Assembly (NCBI RefSeq): GCF_001368915.1 | Contig: NZ_CSTE01000002.1 | Coordinates: 1,186,497 to 1,250,496 of the forward strand | Direction of reading: 5' to 3' | DNA from: Haloferax massiliensis | GTDB taxonomy: Archaea; Halobacteriota; Halobacteria; Halobacteriales; Haloferacaceae | Length of the DNA: 64,000 nucleotides | Part shown: positions 7,814 to 16,616 of the stretch, piece after piece | Position numbering within the stretch: the first letter of the stretch is position 1 | Layout of the letters: the number at the start of each line of letters is the position of its first letter | The notes under the pieces: model-generated | What the model was told of the DNA's origin: nothing | The model's database searches: none | What the model saw: the letters and a program-made list of their open reading frames with translations, nothing else | Position numbers and translations under genes: made by a program

Positions 7814-9861
7814 CGGCCGCCCTCCACCGGCGCGACCGTCACGCGGACGGCGCTGTGTTTGTACTCGGGAATCTTCGCCACCGGGTCGAGCGCGTCGCCG
7901 GTCAGTCGGTTCACGAGCGGGTCGGCGTAGTGGAACGTGGCGAAGACGGTCCCGCGGCGGACGGCGGGCGTCACCTCGGCCGCCACCGTGACCTCCCCGC
8001 GGTCGTTTTCGACGCGGACGGTCGCCCCCTCTTCGATGCCGCGAGCGGCGGCGTCGTCGGGGTGTATCTGCAGGCTGTCCTCGCCGCGCATCCGCATCAG
8101 CACGCCCGAGCGTCGGGTGAGCGCGCCGCTGTTGAAGTGCTGGAGCACCCGCCCCGTCACGAGGACGAGTTCGCCGTCGGCGACGGGGTCCGCCGGGTCC
8201 ACGTGTTCGACCGCCCGGAACGGGGCGGTCTTCGACCCCGATTCGAACGCGTCGGCGTGGAGGACTGCGGTCCCCTCGGTCGCGCCCTCGGGGAACGGCC
8301 AGCGCTGGCTCCCCGCGCCGATGCCGTCGTAGGACATCCCGGCGTAGATGGGCGTCACCCGCCGGAGTTCCTCGAAGACGCCCTCGGGGGTCGCGGGCGC
8401 GTCGAGGCCGGCCACGCGGGCGGCGAGCTCCCGGAGGATATCGAGGTCCGCGCGGGCGTCGCCCGGCGGCGCGACGTTCCGGTTCATCCGGATGACCTGC
8501 CGGTCGGTGTTCGTCACCGTCCCCGACTTCTCGGCCCAGACGCTTCCCGGGAGCACCACGTCCGCGAATTCGGTCGTCTCGGTCGGGAACACGTCGTGGA
8601 CGACGCAGAAGTCGAGGGATTCGAACGCTTCGCGGACGCGGTTCGCGTTCGGCTCGGTCACGGCGGGGTTCTCGCCGAAGACGTAGGCCGCCCGCACCTC
8701 GTCGCCGAAGCGGTGGGTCGCTTCGACCTCCGTGAGCCCCGGCAGGGCGGGGGGTTCGAACCCCCACGCGTCGGCGACGGCGGCGCGGGCGTCGTCGTCG
8801 GTGACGGGGCGATACCCCGGCAGGACGTTCGGGAGCGCGCCCACGTCGCCCGCGCCCTGCACGTTGTTCTGCCCGCGGAGCGGGTTGACGCCGGTCCCCG
8901 CCTTGCCGACGTTGCCGGTCAGGAGCGGGAGGTTGATGAGCGCCTGCACGTTGTCGGTGCCGCAGTGGTGCTGGCTCATCCCCATCCCGGTGAAGACGGC
9001 CGCGCGGCCGGCCTCGCCGTAGGCTCTCGCGGCGGCTCGGAGGTCGTCGGGGTCGACGCCGGCGCGCTCGGCTTCCGCGTCGATATCGAGCCCCGAGAGG
9101 TGCTCGCGGAGCGCCTCGAACCCCGTGGTGCGCTCGGCGACGAACGCCTCGTCGACCAGCCCCTCTTCGATGATGACGGCGGCCATCGCGTTGAGAAGCG
9201 GGATGTCGAACCCCGACTCGACCGGGAGGTGGATGTCGGCGGCCTTCGTCGTCTGGTTCTCGCGGGGGTCGACGTGAATCATCGTCGTCCCCGACTTGAG
9301 CGCCGGAAGCAGGTACGACCGGAAGATGACCGGGTGCTGTTCGGCGGGGTTCGCGCCGGTCACGAGGAACACGTCGGCCTCGCCGAGGTCCGAAAGCGAG
9401 TTCGTCATCGCCCCCGCGCCGAAGCGGTCGCCCATCGCCGCCACCGTCGAGGCGTGACAGAGCCGCGCGCAGTTGTCGACGTTGTTCGTCCCGAGCGCCC
9501 GCGCCGTCTTCTGCAGCAGGTAGTTCTCCTCGTTCGTGCAGTTCGACGACGCGAAGAAGAACGCCGAGTCGGGGCCGTGGTCGGCGACGACGCGGGAGAA
9601 CTCGCGTTCGATGCGGTCGAACGCCTCGTCCCACGTCGCCTCGACGAGCCGGCCGTTCACTCGCACCAGCGGGGTGGTCAGGCGCTCGTCGTGTTCGACC
9701 ACGTCCCACGCCGCGGCCCCCTTCGGACAGAGCTCACCCCGCGTGTTGACGGGGCCGTCCCACCCGACTGCGCTCCCGCGGTCGGCGTCGTAGCGGATGC
9801 CGCAGCCGACGCCGCAGTACGGACAGACGCTCTCGCTCGATGCCGCCACCCGATTAGACAC
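7810..9861 (-). CDS. fdhA: Formate dehydrogenase alpha-like molybdopterin oxidoreductase
   Basis: About 683-residue bis-MGD enzyme of the DMSO-reductase superfamily. The N-terminal [4Fe-4S] motif is CPYCGVGCG with a later GELCPKG. The Mo-ligand region reads NVDNCARLCHAS, where Cys takes the place of the selenocysteine of E. coli FdhF and is followed by the catalytic His. TEFADVVLPGSVWAEKSGT and the C-terminal MGD-binding domain (LVTGRVLQHFNSG, then HPDDAAARGI) are complete. The start is uncertain: GTG at 9861 gives MSNRVAASSES before the cluster, while an in-frame GTG at 9876 adds five residues. No electron-transfer beta or gamma subunit lies beside it; the partner is YqeC. A nitrate-reductase-type substrate cannot be fully excluded. 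Confidence 0.88.
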   Translation of the reverse strand: MSNRVAASSESVCPYCGVGCGIRYDADRGSAVGWDGPVNTRGELCPKGAAAWDVVEHDERLTTPLVRVNGRLVEATWDEAFDRIEREFSRVVADHGPDSAFFFASSNCTNEENYLLQKTARALGTNNVDNCARLCHASTVAAMGDRFGAGAMTNSLSDLGEADVFLVTGANPAEQHPVIFRSYLLPALKSGTTMIHVDPRENQTTKAADIHLPVESGFDIPLLNAMAAVIIEEGLVDEAFVAERTTGFEALREHLSGLDIDAEAERAGVDPDDLRAAARAYGEAGRAAVFTGMGMSQHHCGTDNVQALINLPLLTGNVGKAGTGVNPLRGQNNVQGAGDVGALPNVLPGYRPVTDDDARAAVADAWGFEPPALPGLTEVEATHRFGDEVRAAYVFGENPAVTEPNANRVREAFESLDFCVVHDVFPTETTEFADVVLPGSVWAEKSGTVTNTDRQVIRMNRNVAPPGDARADLDILRELAARVAGLDAPATPEGVFEELRRVTPIYAGMSYDGIGAGSQRWPFPEGATEGTAVLHADAFESGSKTAPFRAVEHVDPADPVADGELVLVTGRVLQHFNSGALTRRSGVLMRMRGEDSLQIHPDDAAARGIEEGATVRVENDRGEVTVAAEVTPAVRRGTVFATFHYADPLVNRLTGDALDPVAKIPEYKHSAVRVTVAPVEGGR

Positions 9862-9944
9862 GCTGACACACCACACACATGGTCGAACGTGCGGCCCGAA
9901 CGGTATTCATCGTACCGCCGACTGCGGCGGGGTGAAAATCGCCG

Positions 9945-12806
9945 GTGGACATACGTCGATTCGTGTCGTTCGGTCGAACCGTGCACGAGCAGGTACCCGC
10001 GCGTCGGGAGGACGAGGAAGCGAGCGGACGCGAGGGCGTCCCGTGGCACGCGCTCGAAGGCGGGGCGGCGCTGGAGCGACTCGGGTCGAGCCGCGACGGC
10101 CTCGACCCCGACGACGCGGCCCGCCGACTCGACGAGGAGGGACCGAACGAACTCGCCGACGAGGAGGGCGTCTCGCCGCTTTCGCTTCTCGTCTCGCAGT
10201 TCACCGGGCCGCTCATCCTCCTGCTTTTCGTCGCCGCGGGCCTCTCGCTCGCCGTCGGCCTCCTGCCCGGCCGCGACCCGGGCTACACCGACGCGGCGCT
10301 CATCCTGCTCATCCTCCTCGGAAACGGTCTGTTCGGGTTCGTACAGGACTACCGCGCCGAGCAGGCGCTCGCGTCGCTCCGGGAGATGGCGACGCCGGAG
10401 GCGACGGTCCGACGCGGCGGCTCGATTCGGGCGGTCCCCGCGACCGAGGTCGTGCCGGGCGACGTGGTCGTCCTCGAAGCGGGCGACGCCGTCCCCGCCG
10501 ACGCCCGTATTCTCACGGCGGCCGACTGCCGCGCTGACGAGTCGACGCTGAGCGGCGAGAGCGTCCCGGTCGACAAGGCGGCCGAGGCGGTCGACGCCGA
10601 CGCGGCGCTGGCCGACCGGGGGAGCGTCCTCCACGCCGGGACCACCGTGGTCAGGGGCCGCGCGGAGGCCGTCGTCGTCGCCACCGCGATGGACACCGAA
10701 CTCGGGGGCATCGCCGACCAACTCGGGCAGGCCCGCCAGCGCGAGACGCCGTTCGAAATCGAGGTCGACCGCCTCGGCCGCCGCATCGGCGTCGGCATCG
10801 TCGCGCTCATCCTGCTCATCGCGGCGGTCCAGCTGTTCCTCACCGCCACCGACCCGGTGGTCGTCCTCCTCGTCGCCGTCACGCTCGCCGTCGCGGCCGT
10901 CCCCGAGGGCCTCCCGGCTGTCGTCACCCTCACCCTCGCGCTGGGGTCGCGGACGCTCATGGAGCGCAACGCGCTCGTCCGCAACCTCGCGGTCGTCGAG
11001 AGCCTCGGCGCGGTCGACTACATCGTCACCGACAAGACGGGGACGCTGACCGAAAACCGCATGACCGTCACCCGCGCGTGGCTCCCCGACGACCGGACGG
11101 TCCAGCTGGACGGTGACTCGGCGTCGACCGTCGCCGCGTCCGCGTCCGAAAACGGCGGCGCATCGGCCGCGACCGACGCGGCAGCCGCGGCAGACTCGGC
11201 GTCCGCGACCGCCTCGGACCCGGGTCCCGGCCCGGACCCGGCGCTCGCGGCGCTCCTGTCCTGCGGTGCCCGCTGTAACGACACCAAAGAGCTCGACGGC
11301 GGCGACCACCGCGGCGACCCCACCGAAGTCGCGCTCGTGACCGCCGCCTTCGACGCGGGCCTCGACGGCTCGCGCGACCCCGACGGCAGGCTCCGCGAGG
11401 TCCCTTTCACCTCCGAGCGAAAGCGGATGTCGGTCGTCGTGGACGACTTCGACGCGCCCGGCGACGGTCCCGTCGCGCTCGTGAAGGGCGCGCCCGAGGA
11501 AATCGTCGCGCGGTGCGACCGCGTCCTCGTCGACGGCGGAATCGAGCCGCTCACCGACGAGCGCCGCGAGCGCGTCGAAGCGACCGTGACCGCCTTCGCC
11601 GACGACGCGCTCCGCGTGCTCGGGTTCGCCTACGCGCCCGGCGTCGACCCCGACGCCGACGACGAGACGCTCGAATCGGGACTCGTCTTCCTCGGGCTCC
11701 AGGGCATGACCGACCCGGCGCGCGAGGGCGTCGCCGAGGCGGTCGCCGACTGCCTCGACGCCGGGATTCGGGTGACGATGGCGACCGGCGACACCCCGCG
11801 GACGGCCCGCGCCATCGCCCGCGAGGTCGGCATCGACGCCGACTCGGTCGTCACGGGGACCGAGGTGGCCGGGATGGACGACGCGGAACTCGGCCGGGTC
11901 GTCGAGGAGACGAACGTGTTCGCCCGCGTCGCGCCCGAGCACAAGGTCCGCATCCTCCGGGCGCTCCAGGACGCGGGCTACACGGTGGCGATGACCGGCG
12001 ACGGCGTCAACGACGCGCCGGCGCTCGGCAACGCCGACGTGGGCATCGCCATGGGCGACCGCGGGACGCAGGTCGCACAGGGCGCGTCGGACGTGGTGCT
12101 CCGCGACGACAACTTCGTCACCATCCGCGACGCCATCGCGGAGGGCCGCGGCATCTTCGACAACATCCGCAAGTTCGTCAACTACCTGCTGTCGGCGAAC
12201 GCCGGCGAGGTGCTCGTCGTCTTCCTCGGGACGCTCCTCGGCGCGGCGCTGTTCCCCGAGGTGTTCGCGGCCGAGTCGGCGCTCGTCATCACGCCCGTCG
12301 CGCTCCTGTGGCTCAACCTCGTCACCGACGGCTTCCCTGCGCTCGCGCTCGGCGCGGACCCCAAGTCGAACGACGTGATGCGCAGACCACCACGCCCCCG
12401 CGACGAGGGCGTCCTCGACCGCCGGACCATGGCCTCGATTCTCGGCATCGGCGTCGCGCTCACCGCGACCGGACTCGGCGTGTTCTTCTACGCGCTCGAC
12501 CAGTCCGGCGACCTCGTCGTCGCCCAGACGGTGCTGTTCACGTTCCTCGTCACCGCCGAGTTGGTCCGCACGCAGTCGGTGCGGCTCCGATACCGGCTGT
12601 CGCCGCGTTCGAACCCGTGGCTCCTCGGCGCGGTCGGCCTGTCGCTCGCGCTCCACCTCGTCCTCCTGTACACGCCGGTCGCCGACCTCTTCGGCGTCGT
12701 CCCGCTCGGGCTCACGGAGTGGGGCTGGGTCGCGGGCGCGTTCGTCCCGTTCCTCGCCGCGAACCTGTGTCTGGTGTGGCTCAACGACCGGCTTTTCACC
12801 CAGTGA
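9945..12806 (+). CDS. P2-type cation-transporting ATPase, probable Ca2+ pump
   Basis: 953-residue P-type ATPase of the SERCA/PMA family, ten predicted helices. It has an N-terminal cation ATPase domain (WHALEGGAALERLGS), the TGES-like loop as LSGESVP, and membrane motif AAVPEGLPAVVT near residue 318, which carries the ion-binding Glu of Ca2+ pumps. The phosphorylation Asp363 is in DKTGTLTENRM, the hinge GDGVNDAPA near 685. About residues 390-430 form an Ala/Ser/Asp-rich, low-complexity insert in the nucleotide-binding domain. Starts are GTG only: 9945, or 9963/9981 nearer the homologous part. It is divergent from fdhA with under 90 bases between, and its 3' end overlaps the next gene tail-to-tail. 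Confidence 0.88.
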   Translation: MDIRRFVSFGRTVHEQVPARREDEEASGREGVPWHALEGGAALERLGSSRDGLDPDDAARRLDEEGPNELADEEGVSPLSLLVSQFTGPLILLLFVAAGLSLAVGLLPGRDPGYTDAALILLILLGNGLFGFVQDYRAEQALASLREMATPEATVRRGGSIRAVPATEVVPGDVVVLEAGDAVPADARILTAADCRADESTLSGESVPVDKAAEAVDADAALADRGSVLHAGTTVVRGRAEAVVVATAMDTELGGIADQLGQARQRETPFEIEVDRLGRRIGVGIVALILLIAAVQLFLTATDPVVVLLVAVTLAVAAVPEGLPAVVTLTLALGSRTLMERNALVRNLAVVESLGAVDYIVTDKTGTLTENRMTVTRAWLPDDRTVQLDGDSASTVAASASENGGASAATDAAAAADSASATASDPGPGPDPALAALLSCGARCNDTKELDGGDHRGDPTEVALVTAAFDAGLDGSRDPDGRLREVPFTSERKRMSVVVDDFDAPGDGPVALVKGAPEEIVARCDRVLVDGGIEPLTDERRERVEATVTAFADDALRVLGFAYAPGVDPDADDETLESGLVFLGLQGMTDPAREGVAEAVADCLDAGIRVTMATGDTPRTARAIAREVGIDADSVVTGTEVAGMDDAELGRVVEETNVFARVAPEHKVRILRALQDAGYTVAMTGDGVNDAPALGNADVGIAMGDRGTQVAQGASDVVLRDDNFVTIRDAIAEGRGIFDNIRKFVNYLLSANAGEVLVVFLGTLLGAALFPEVFAAESALVITPVALLWLNLVTDGFPALALGADPKSNDVMRRPPRPRDEGVLDRRTMASILGIGVALTATGLGVFFYALDQSGDLVVAQTVLFTFLVTAELVRTQSVRLRYRLSPRSNPWLLGAVGLSLALHLVLLYTPVADLFGVVPLGLTEWGWVAGAFVPFLAANLCLVWLNDRLFTQ

Positions 12807-13497
12807 GCGACCCAAGCGCGCCCATGAGCCGGTCGCGGTAGAGGTAGCCGAGGACCGACGCCGCGAGCAACGCGCCGACGAAAATCGCGGTGAGTTCGGC
12901 GTTGCCGTCGGCGGCGGCCGCGCCCGCGAGGTTCACGAGTAGGAAACCGGGGAGCCGACCCACGGCCGCGACGAGGACGACCCTCCGAACCGGGACGTCG
13001 GTGAGGCCGGCGGCGAAGCAGACGGCGTCGTCGGGGAGGCCGGGAACGAGGAAGACGAGAAAGAGGACGGCCAGCCCGTGAGTCTCCATCGCGTCGTCGA
13101 ACACGGCGAGCGCCTCGGGCGTGACGACGCGCTCGACGTACGGACGGCCGAGCGCCCGCGCGAGGCCGACCGCCAGCGCCGTCCCGAGAACGATGCCGAC
13201 CATGCTGTAGACCGTCCCCCAGAGCGCGCCGAACAGGTAGCCGCTGGCGAACCCGAGGGCCTGTCCGGGGATGGGTGCGACGAGGACCTGCGCGATTTGC
13301 ACGCCGACGAACGCGAGGGGCGCGAGCGCCCCGAATCCGAGGAGCCACGTCCGCAACGCCGTCGGGTCGGCGAGGAACGGAAAGCGGTCGACGAGCGTCG
13401 TTCCGACGACGGCGACGACGGCGACGACGACGGCGGCGAGCGCGAGGGTCCGCCACCGGTCCCGCCGCGATTCAAAGAGGTCGGGGACGGATAACAC
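12796..13497 (-). CDS. TVP38/TMEM64-family (VTT domain) membrane protein
   Basis: 233-residue polytopic membrane protein. The VTT (DedA-like, PF09335) signature is clear: VAPIPGQALGFASGYLFGALWGTVYSMVG at mid-protein, then FLVFLVPGLPDDAVCFAAGLTDVPVRRVV. Relatives act in membrane lipid handling (scramblase-like) or as poorly defined transporters; the role in haloarchaea is not known. The last 11 bases of this gene overlap the 3' end of the convergent ATPase gene, so neither can have a separate terminator between the coding regions. Confidence 0.85.
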   Translation of the reverse strand: MLSVPDLFESRRDRWRTLALAAVVVAVVAVVGTTLVDRFPFLADPTALRTWLLGFGALAPLAFVGVQIAQVLVAPIPGQALGFASGYLFGALWGTVYSMVGIVLGTALAVGLARALGRPYVERVVTPEALAVFDDAMETHGLAVLFLVFLVPGLPDDAVCFAAGLTDVPVRRVVLVAAVGRLPGFLLVNLAGAAAADGNAELTAIFVGALLAASVLGYLYRDRLMGALGSLTG

Positions 13498-13630
13498 GGG
13501 TGGCTACTCGCACGCCGCGGGGAAAAGCCCGGCGCGCCCCGCGACCCCGCCGAGCAGCCGTCGGAGCCGACGCCATCACCCGCCGCTCCCGCGAGTGCTT
13601 TTGTGCCAAGAAAGCGTAGCAATAATCGTT

Positions 13631-14071
13631 ATGGAAACGATTCTCGTCGCCGTCGACGGCTCCCCGCTGTCGAAGCGCGCGTTCGAACAGGCCCTCGCGC
13701 ACGCCGACTCGACGGTCCTCGCCCTGCACGTCATCAACCCGACCGACCCGGGCTACAGCGCCCCGTTCGACGCGGACATCAGCACGGAACCGCTCCACGG
13801 CTCCGAGGAGTGGTACGAGCGGGCGCAGGAGCTCGCGGACGGAATCTTCGAGGAACTCGCGGCGCTGGCCGACGGGAGCGGGGTCGAACTCGGGACCGAG
13901 ACGCTCCGCGGCGACCCCGCGCGGACCATCGTCGATTACGCGCGCCGGAAGGGCGTCGACGCGGTCTACCTCGGCGGCCACGGCCGCGCCGGCGAGACGG
14001 ACCTGCTTTTCGGGAGCGTCGCCGAGTTGGTCGCCGGGCGCGCGCCGATGAGCGTGATGGTCGTTCGCTGA
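13631..14071 (+). CDS. Universal stress protein UspA family
   Basis: 146-residue Usp with a full fold: strand 1 ETILVAVDGSPLSKRAFEQAL and the C-terminal nucleotide-binding signature GGHGRAGETDLLFGSVAELVA, close to the canonical G-2X-G-9X-G-S. ATP binding is therefore likely. A short AT-rich stretch (aataatcgtt) sits immediately before the ATG at 13631. The gene is followed convergently by another Usp gene, making a tail-to-tail pair. Confidence 0.9.
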   Translation: METILVAVDGSPLSKRAFEQALAHADSTVLALHVINPTDPGYSAPFDADISTEPLHGSEEWYERAQELADGIFEELAALADGSGVELGTETLRGDPARTIVDYARRKGVDAVYLGGHGRAGETDLLFGSVAELVAGRAPMSVMVVR

Positions 14072-14134
14072 CGTCCGCGCTCGCGGCCCGTCGGTCGTTC
14101 CGCAGTCGGCCGGTCGCCCGCCGTTCCTGCCGAA

Positions 14135-14560
14135 TCACTCGCCGTCCGTCACCGGCGGCACGCACAGCACCGGGACGTCCGAGAGCCTGACGACCCGCTC
14201 GGCGACGCTCCCGAGCAGGTATCGCTCCAGCCCGCTCGTCCCGTGGGTCCCCATCACCACGAGGTCGATGCCGCGCTCCTCGCCGTAGTCGATGATGGTC
14301 TCGTGCGGCAGGCCGACGCGAATCTCCGTCTCGACGGGCACGTCGCGGTCGGCGGCGCGGGCGGCGACGTCGCCGACCGCCGTCTCCCCGCGCGTCCGCG
14401 AATCGTCGTCGACGGGGGCGTCCGCGTGGCCGGTTCGAACGTCGACGACGTAGAGGACGTGCAGGGCGGCCCCGTAAGTCGCCGCGAGGTCGACGGCGTA
14501 CTCGGCCGCGCGGGTCGCGTGGGCGCTACCGTCGGTGGGGACGAGGATGTGGTCGAACAT
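14135..14560 (-). CDS. Universal stress protein UspA family
   Basis: 141-residue canonical Usp: HILVPTDGSAHATRAAEYAV at the N-terminus and MGTHGTSGLERYLLGSVAERVVR near the C-terminus, matching the ATP-binding G-2X-G-9X-G-S motif exactly. ATG at 14560 gives the standard length; the frame is open much further upstream but only with shadow sequence. It faces the Usp gene at 13631 tail-to-tail. The two are clearly different in sequence, so they are family members rather than a fresh duplication. Confidence 0.9.
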   Translation of the reverse strand: MFDHILVPTDGSAHATRAAEYAVDLAATYGAALHVLYVVDVRTGHADAPVDDDSRTRGETAVGDVAARAADRDVPVETEIRVGLPHETIIDYGEERGIDLVVMGTHGTSGLERYLLGSVAERVVRLSDVPVLCVPPVTDGE

Positions 14561-14749
14561 GTCGTCACAGACGCGCTCCGGGCGAATAAAACCGAACTCG
14601 GCTCCGCCCGAACCCGGCCCCGCGTCGTTCACCTTCCGGCACACGCCCGCCGCGCCGCGCTCGCTCGCGTTCCCGATTCCCGGCGGGTGGGAAGAATGAG
14701 TTCGGCTTATTCTCGGTCCGACCGTACCCTCTAGCGGGTGGTGAGGAGC

Positions 14750-15220
14750 ATGCAGACCGACGGCGAACGGAGGGTGGAACTGTGGATACGGCCGATTCGG
14801 GACGGCCTCGGCGAGGAACACCAAGCGCTGATCGTCCGGCTCGAACGTCTCGCCGACGGGGGGGTCGTCGACGACGTGTGCGTCCGCACGTGGGGGCGGA
14901 ACGTGGACGTCGAGTCCGACGTCGCACCGACGAAGCGAGACGCCGTCGTCCGCGAGCGACTCGCCGAGTGTCGGCACTGGGCGCGAACGGAAGGGGTCGC
15001 GCTCCCGACGCTCGACGAGCGGGCGACGGTCGGCTCCGGTCGGATGGGACCCGAACACGACGCGGTCGTCCTCCCGCGGACGCTGGGGATCGTCTTCCGG
15101 GGCGACGACATCGAGGCCGTCTTCCCCCACGAGCGAGACGAGGGGGCTCGAACGTTCGCCGACTGGGTCGAGACCGCGGAATCGTTCCTCGGCATCGACC
15201 ACGAACACGTCGAGGTGTGA
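14750..15220 (+). CDS. Conserved haloarchaeal protein, MQTDGERRVELW family
   Basis: 156-residue soluble protein. The start MQTDGERRVELWIRP and the segments LERLADGGVVDDVCVRTWGR and RLAECRHWARTEGVALP recur in a family I recognise as widespread in haloarchaea but cannot name with certainty; a DNA-binding or regulatory role is possible but unproven. The partial gene at the right edge of this window looks like a paralogue. ATG at 14750 is preferred to the GTG at 14738 because the family begins with this methionine. It sits alone, 39 bases downstream of a T-rich stretch that may hold its promoter. Confidence 0.75.
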   Translation: MQTDGERRVELWIRPIRDGLGEEHQALIVRLERLADGGVVDDVCVRTWGRNVDVESDVAPTKRDAVVRERLAECRHWARTEGVALPTLDERATVGSGRMGPEHDAVVLPRTLGIVFRGDDIEAVFPHERDEGARTFADWVETAESFLGIDHEHVEV

Positions 15221-15429
15221 CTCGGGGGCGGGTCGCCACCCGGAACACACGGTGAATCGGGGGGGCGAACAAGGGGCGAATCGGAGGGCGAGCCGAGGAA
15301 CCCGAATTTTTCGAACGCCGAGCGCCGAGCGCCGCGAGCGGCGCGCCCGCCGGAAGGGGTTCCTCGCGGCGTCCGCGGGGGCCTGCGGCGAAGCGTCACC
15401 CTTACTCGGGACCGCGCAGTGGTGGAGAT

Positions 15430-16416
15430 ATGAACGTCCCCTGCGTCCGCGTGCCCCGCGAGTCGGGCGAGGCGGCGCGCCGACGCCTCGCCGACGCCGG
15501 CCTGCTCGACCACGACCACGAGATTACCGTCTCCGAGGGGACGCTCTACATCCCCGTCGTCGACGCCGACGCCGTCCCCGAGGACTTGGCGGTCGTCGAC
15601 TACGAACCGCCCGCCCGCGAGACCCAGACCACGCCCGCCGACCTGCTCGGCTTCGAACCCTCCTACGAGCGCCTCGGCGACATCGTCATCCTCGACGAGG
15701 ACGACCCCGACCGCGCCCGCGACATCGCCGACGCCATCGTCGCCTCCGACCTCAAGGCCGAGACGGTCGTCAACCGCGCCTCGAAAGTCAAAGGCGAACT
15801 CCGCGTCCGCGACTGGGACGTGCTCGTCGGCGACTCGACCGAGACGGTCCACCGCGAGTACGGCCACGAGTTCCGCCTCGACATCGACACCGTCTATTTC
15901 TCGCCCCGACTGGCGACCGAGCGCCACCGCGTCGTCGAGGCGGTCCGCGAGGGCGAGCGCGTCTTCGACATGTTCGCCGGCGTCGGTCCGTTCGCCGTCC
16001 CGGCCGCCGCCGCGGGCGCGGAGGTCGTCGCCTGCGACCTCAACGAGGCGGCCGTCGCGTTCCTCCGCGAGAACGCCGAGCGGAACGACGTGGCCGACCG
16101 GCTCACCGCGATTCACGGCGACGTGCGCGAGGTCGCCGCCGACTACGAGGGCTGGGCCGACCGGCTCATCATGAACCTCCCGCACAGCGCCGGCGACTTC
16201 CTCGACACCGCCGTCCGCCTCGCGAGCGACGACTGCGTGATTCACCTCTACGACATCCAACACGAGGACGACCCCTTCGGCCCGGGACTCGCCGCCGTCC
16301 GCGCCGCCGCCGAACCGACCTACGAAGTCGAGGTCGTGACCGAGCACGTCGTCCGGTCGTACGCCCCCCACGAGTACAACGTCTGTCTCGACGTTCGCCT
16401 GACGAAGCGGGCGTGA
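15430..16416 (+). CDS. trm5: tRNA (guanine-37-N1)-methyltransferase Trm5
   Basis: 328-residue SAM-dependent enzyme that methylates N1 of G37 next to the anticodon, preventing frameshifting and starting wyosine-type synthesis in archaea. The N-terminal half has the family start (VRVPRESGEAARRRLADAGLL). The Rossmann core has FDMFAGVGPFAVPAA (motif I) with VVACDLNEAAVAFLRENAERN (motif II), and the catalytic-loop motif reads MNLPHSAGDFLD. Length fits archaeal Trm5. It stands directly upstream of tRNA-Thr on the same strand, 92 bases away. Confidence 0.93.
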   Translation: MNVPCVRVPRESGEAARRRLADAGLLDHDHEITVSEGTLYIPVVDADAVPEDLAVVDYEPPARETQTTPADLLGFEPSYERLGDIVILDEDDPDRARDIADAIVASDLKAETVVNRASKVKGELRVRDWDVLVGDSTETVHREYGHEFRLDIDTVYFSPRLATERHRVVEAVREGERVFDMFAGVGPFAVPAAAAGAEVVACDLNEAAVAFLRENAERNDVADRLTAIHGDVREVAADYEGWADRLIMNLPHSAGDFLDTAVRLASDDCVIHLYDIQHEDDPFGPGLAAVRAAAEPTYEVEVVTEHVVRSYAPHEYNVCLDVRLTKRA

Positions 16417-16508
16417 GCGGGCTGGTGCCGAACGGCAGACACCGGGCTGATTCGCAAGTCTTAATTACGTAACCGGGGTACGGAAGAATGCGTTCGAAAG
16501 CCCACCGC

Positions 16509-16581
16509 GCCGGTGTAGCTCAGCTGGCAGAGCGATTCCTTCGTAAGGAATAGGCCGAGGGTTCAAATCCCTCCACCGGCT
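16509..16581 (+). tRNA. tRNA-Thr (anticodon CGT)
   Basis: A complete 73-nt cloverleaf without CCA. The acceptor stem GCCGGTG pairs with CACCGGC, the D-stem is GCTC/GAGC, the anticodon stem ATTCC/GGAAT and the T-stem GAGGG/CCCTC with loop TTCAAAT. The anticodon loop TTCGTAA gives anticodon CGT, which reads ACG (Thr). The discriminator base is T. No intron is present. Downstream sequence repeats parts of the 3' half in both orientations. Confidence 0.96.
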
Positions 16582-16616
16582 CTTTCTGTCGAACGAAGTG
16601 AGACGAAGAGCCCTGT

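Noticed and set aside
7855-10551. 898-codon plus-strand frame opposite fdhA
   Set aside because: No motif, extreme Arg/Val/Gly composition; the minus strand encodes the full molybdoenzyme.
9678-12815. 1045-codon minus-strand frame opposite the Ca2+-ATPase
   Set aside because: Shadow of the real gene; repetitive Arg/Asp/Glu sequence without a fold.
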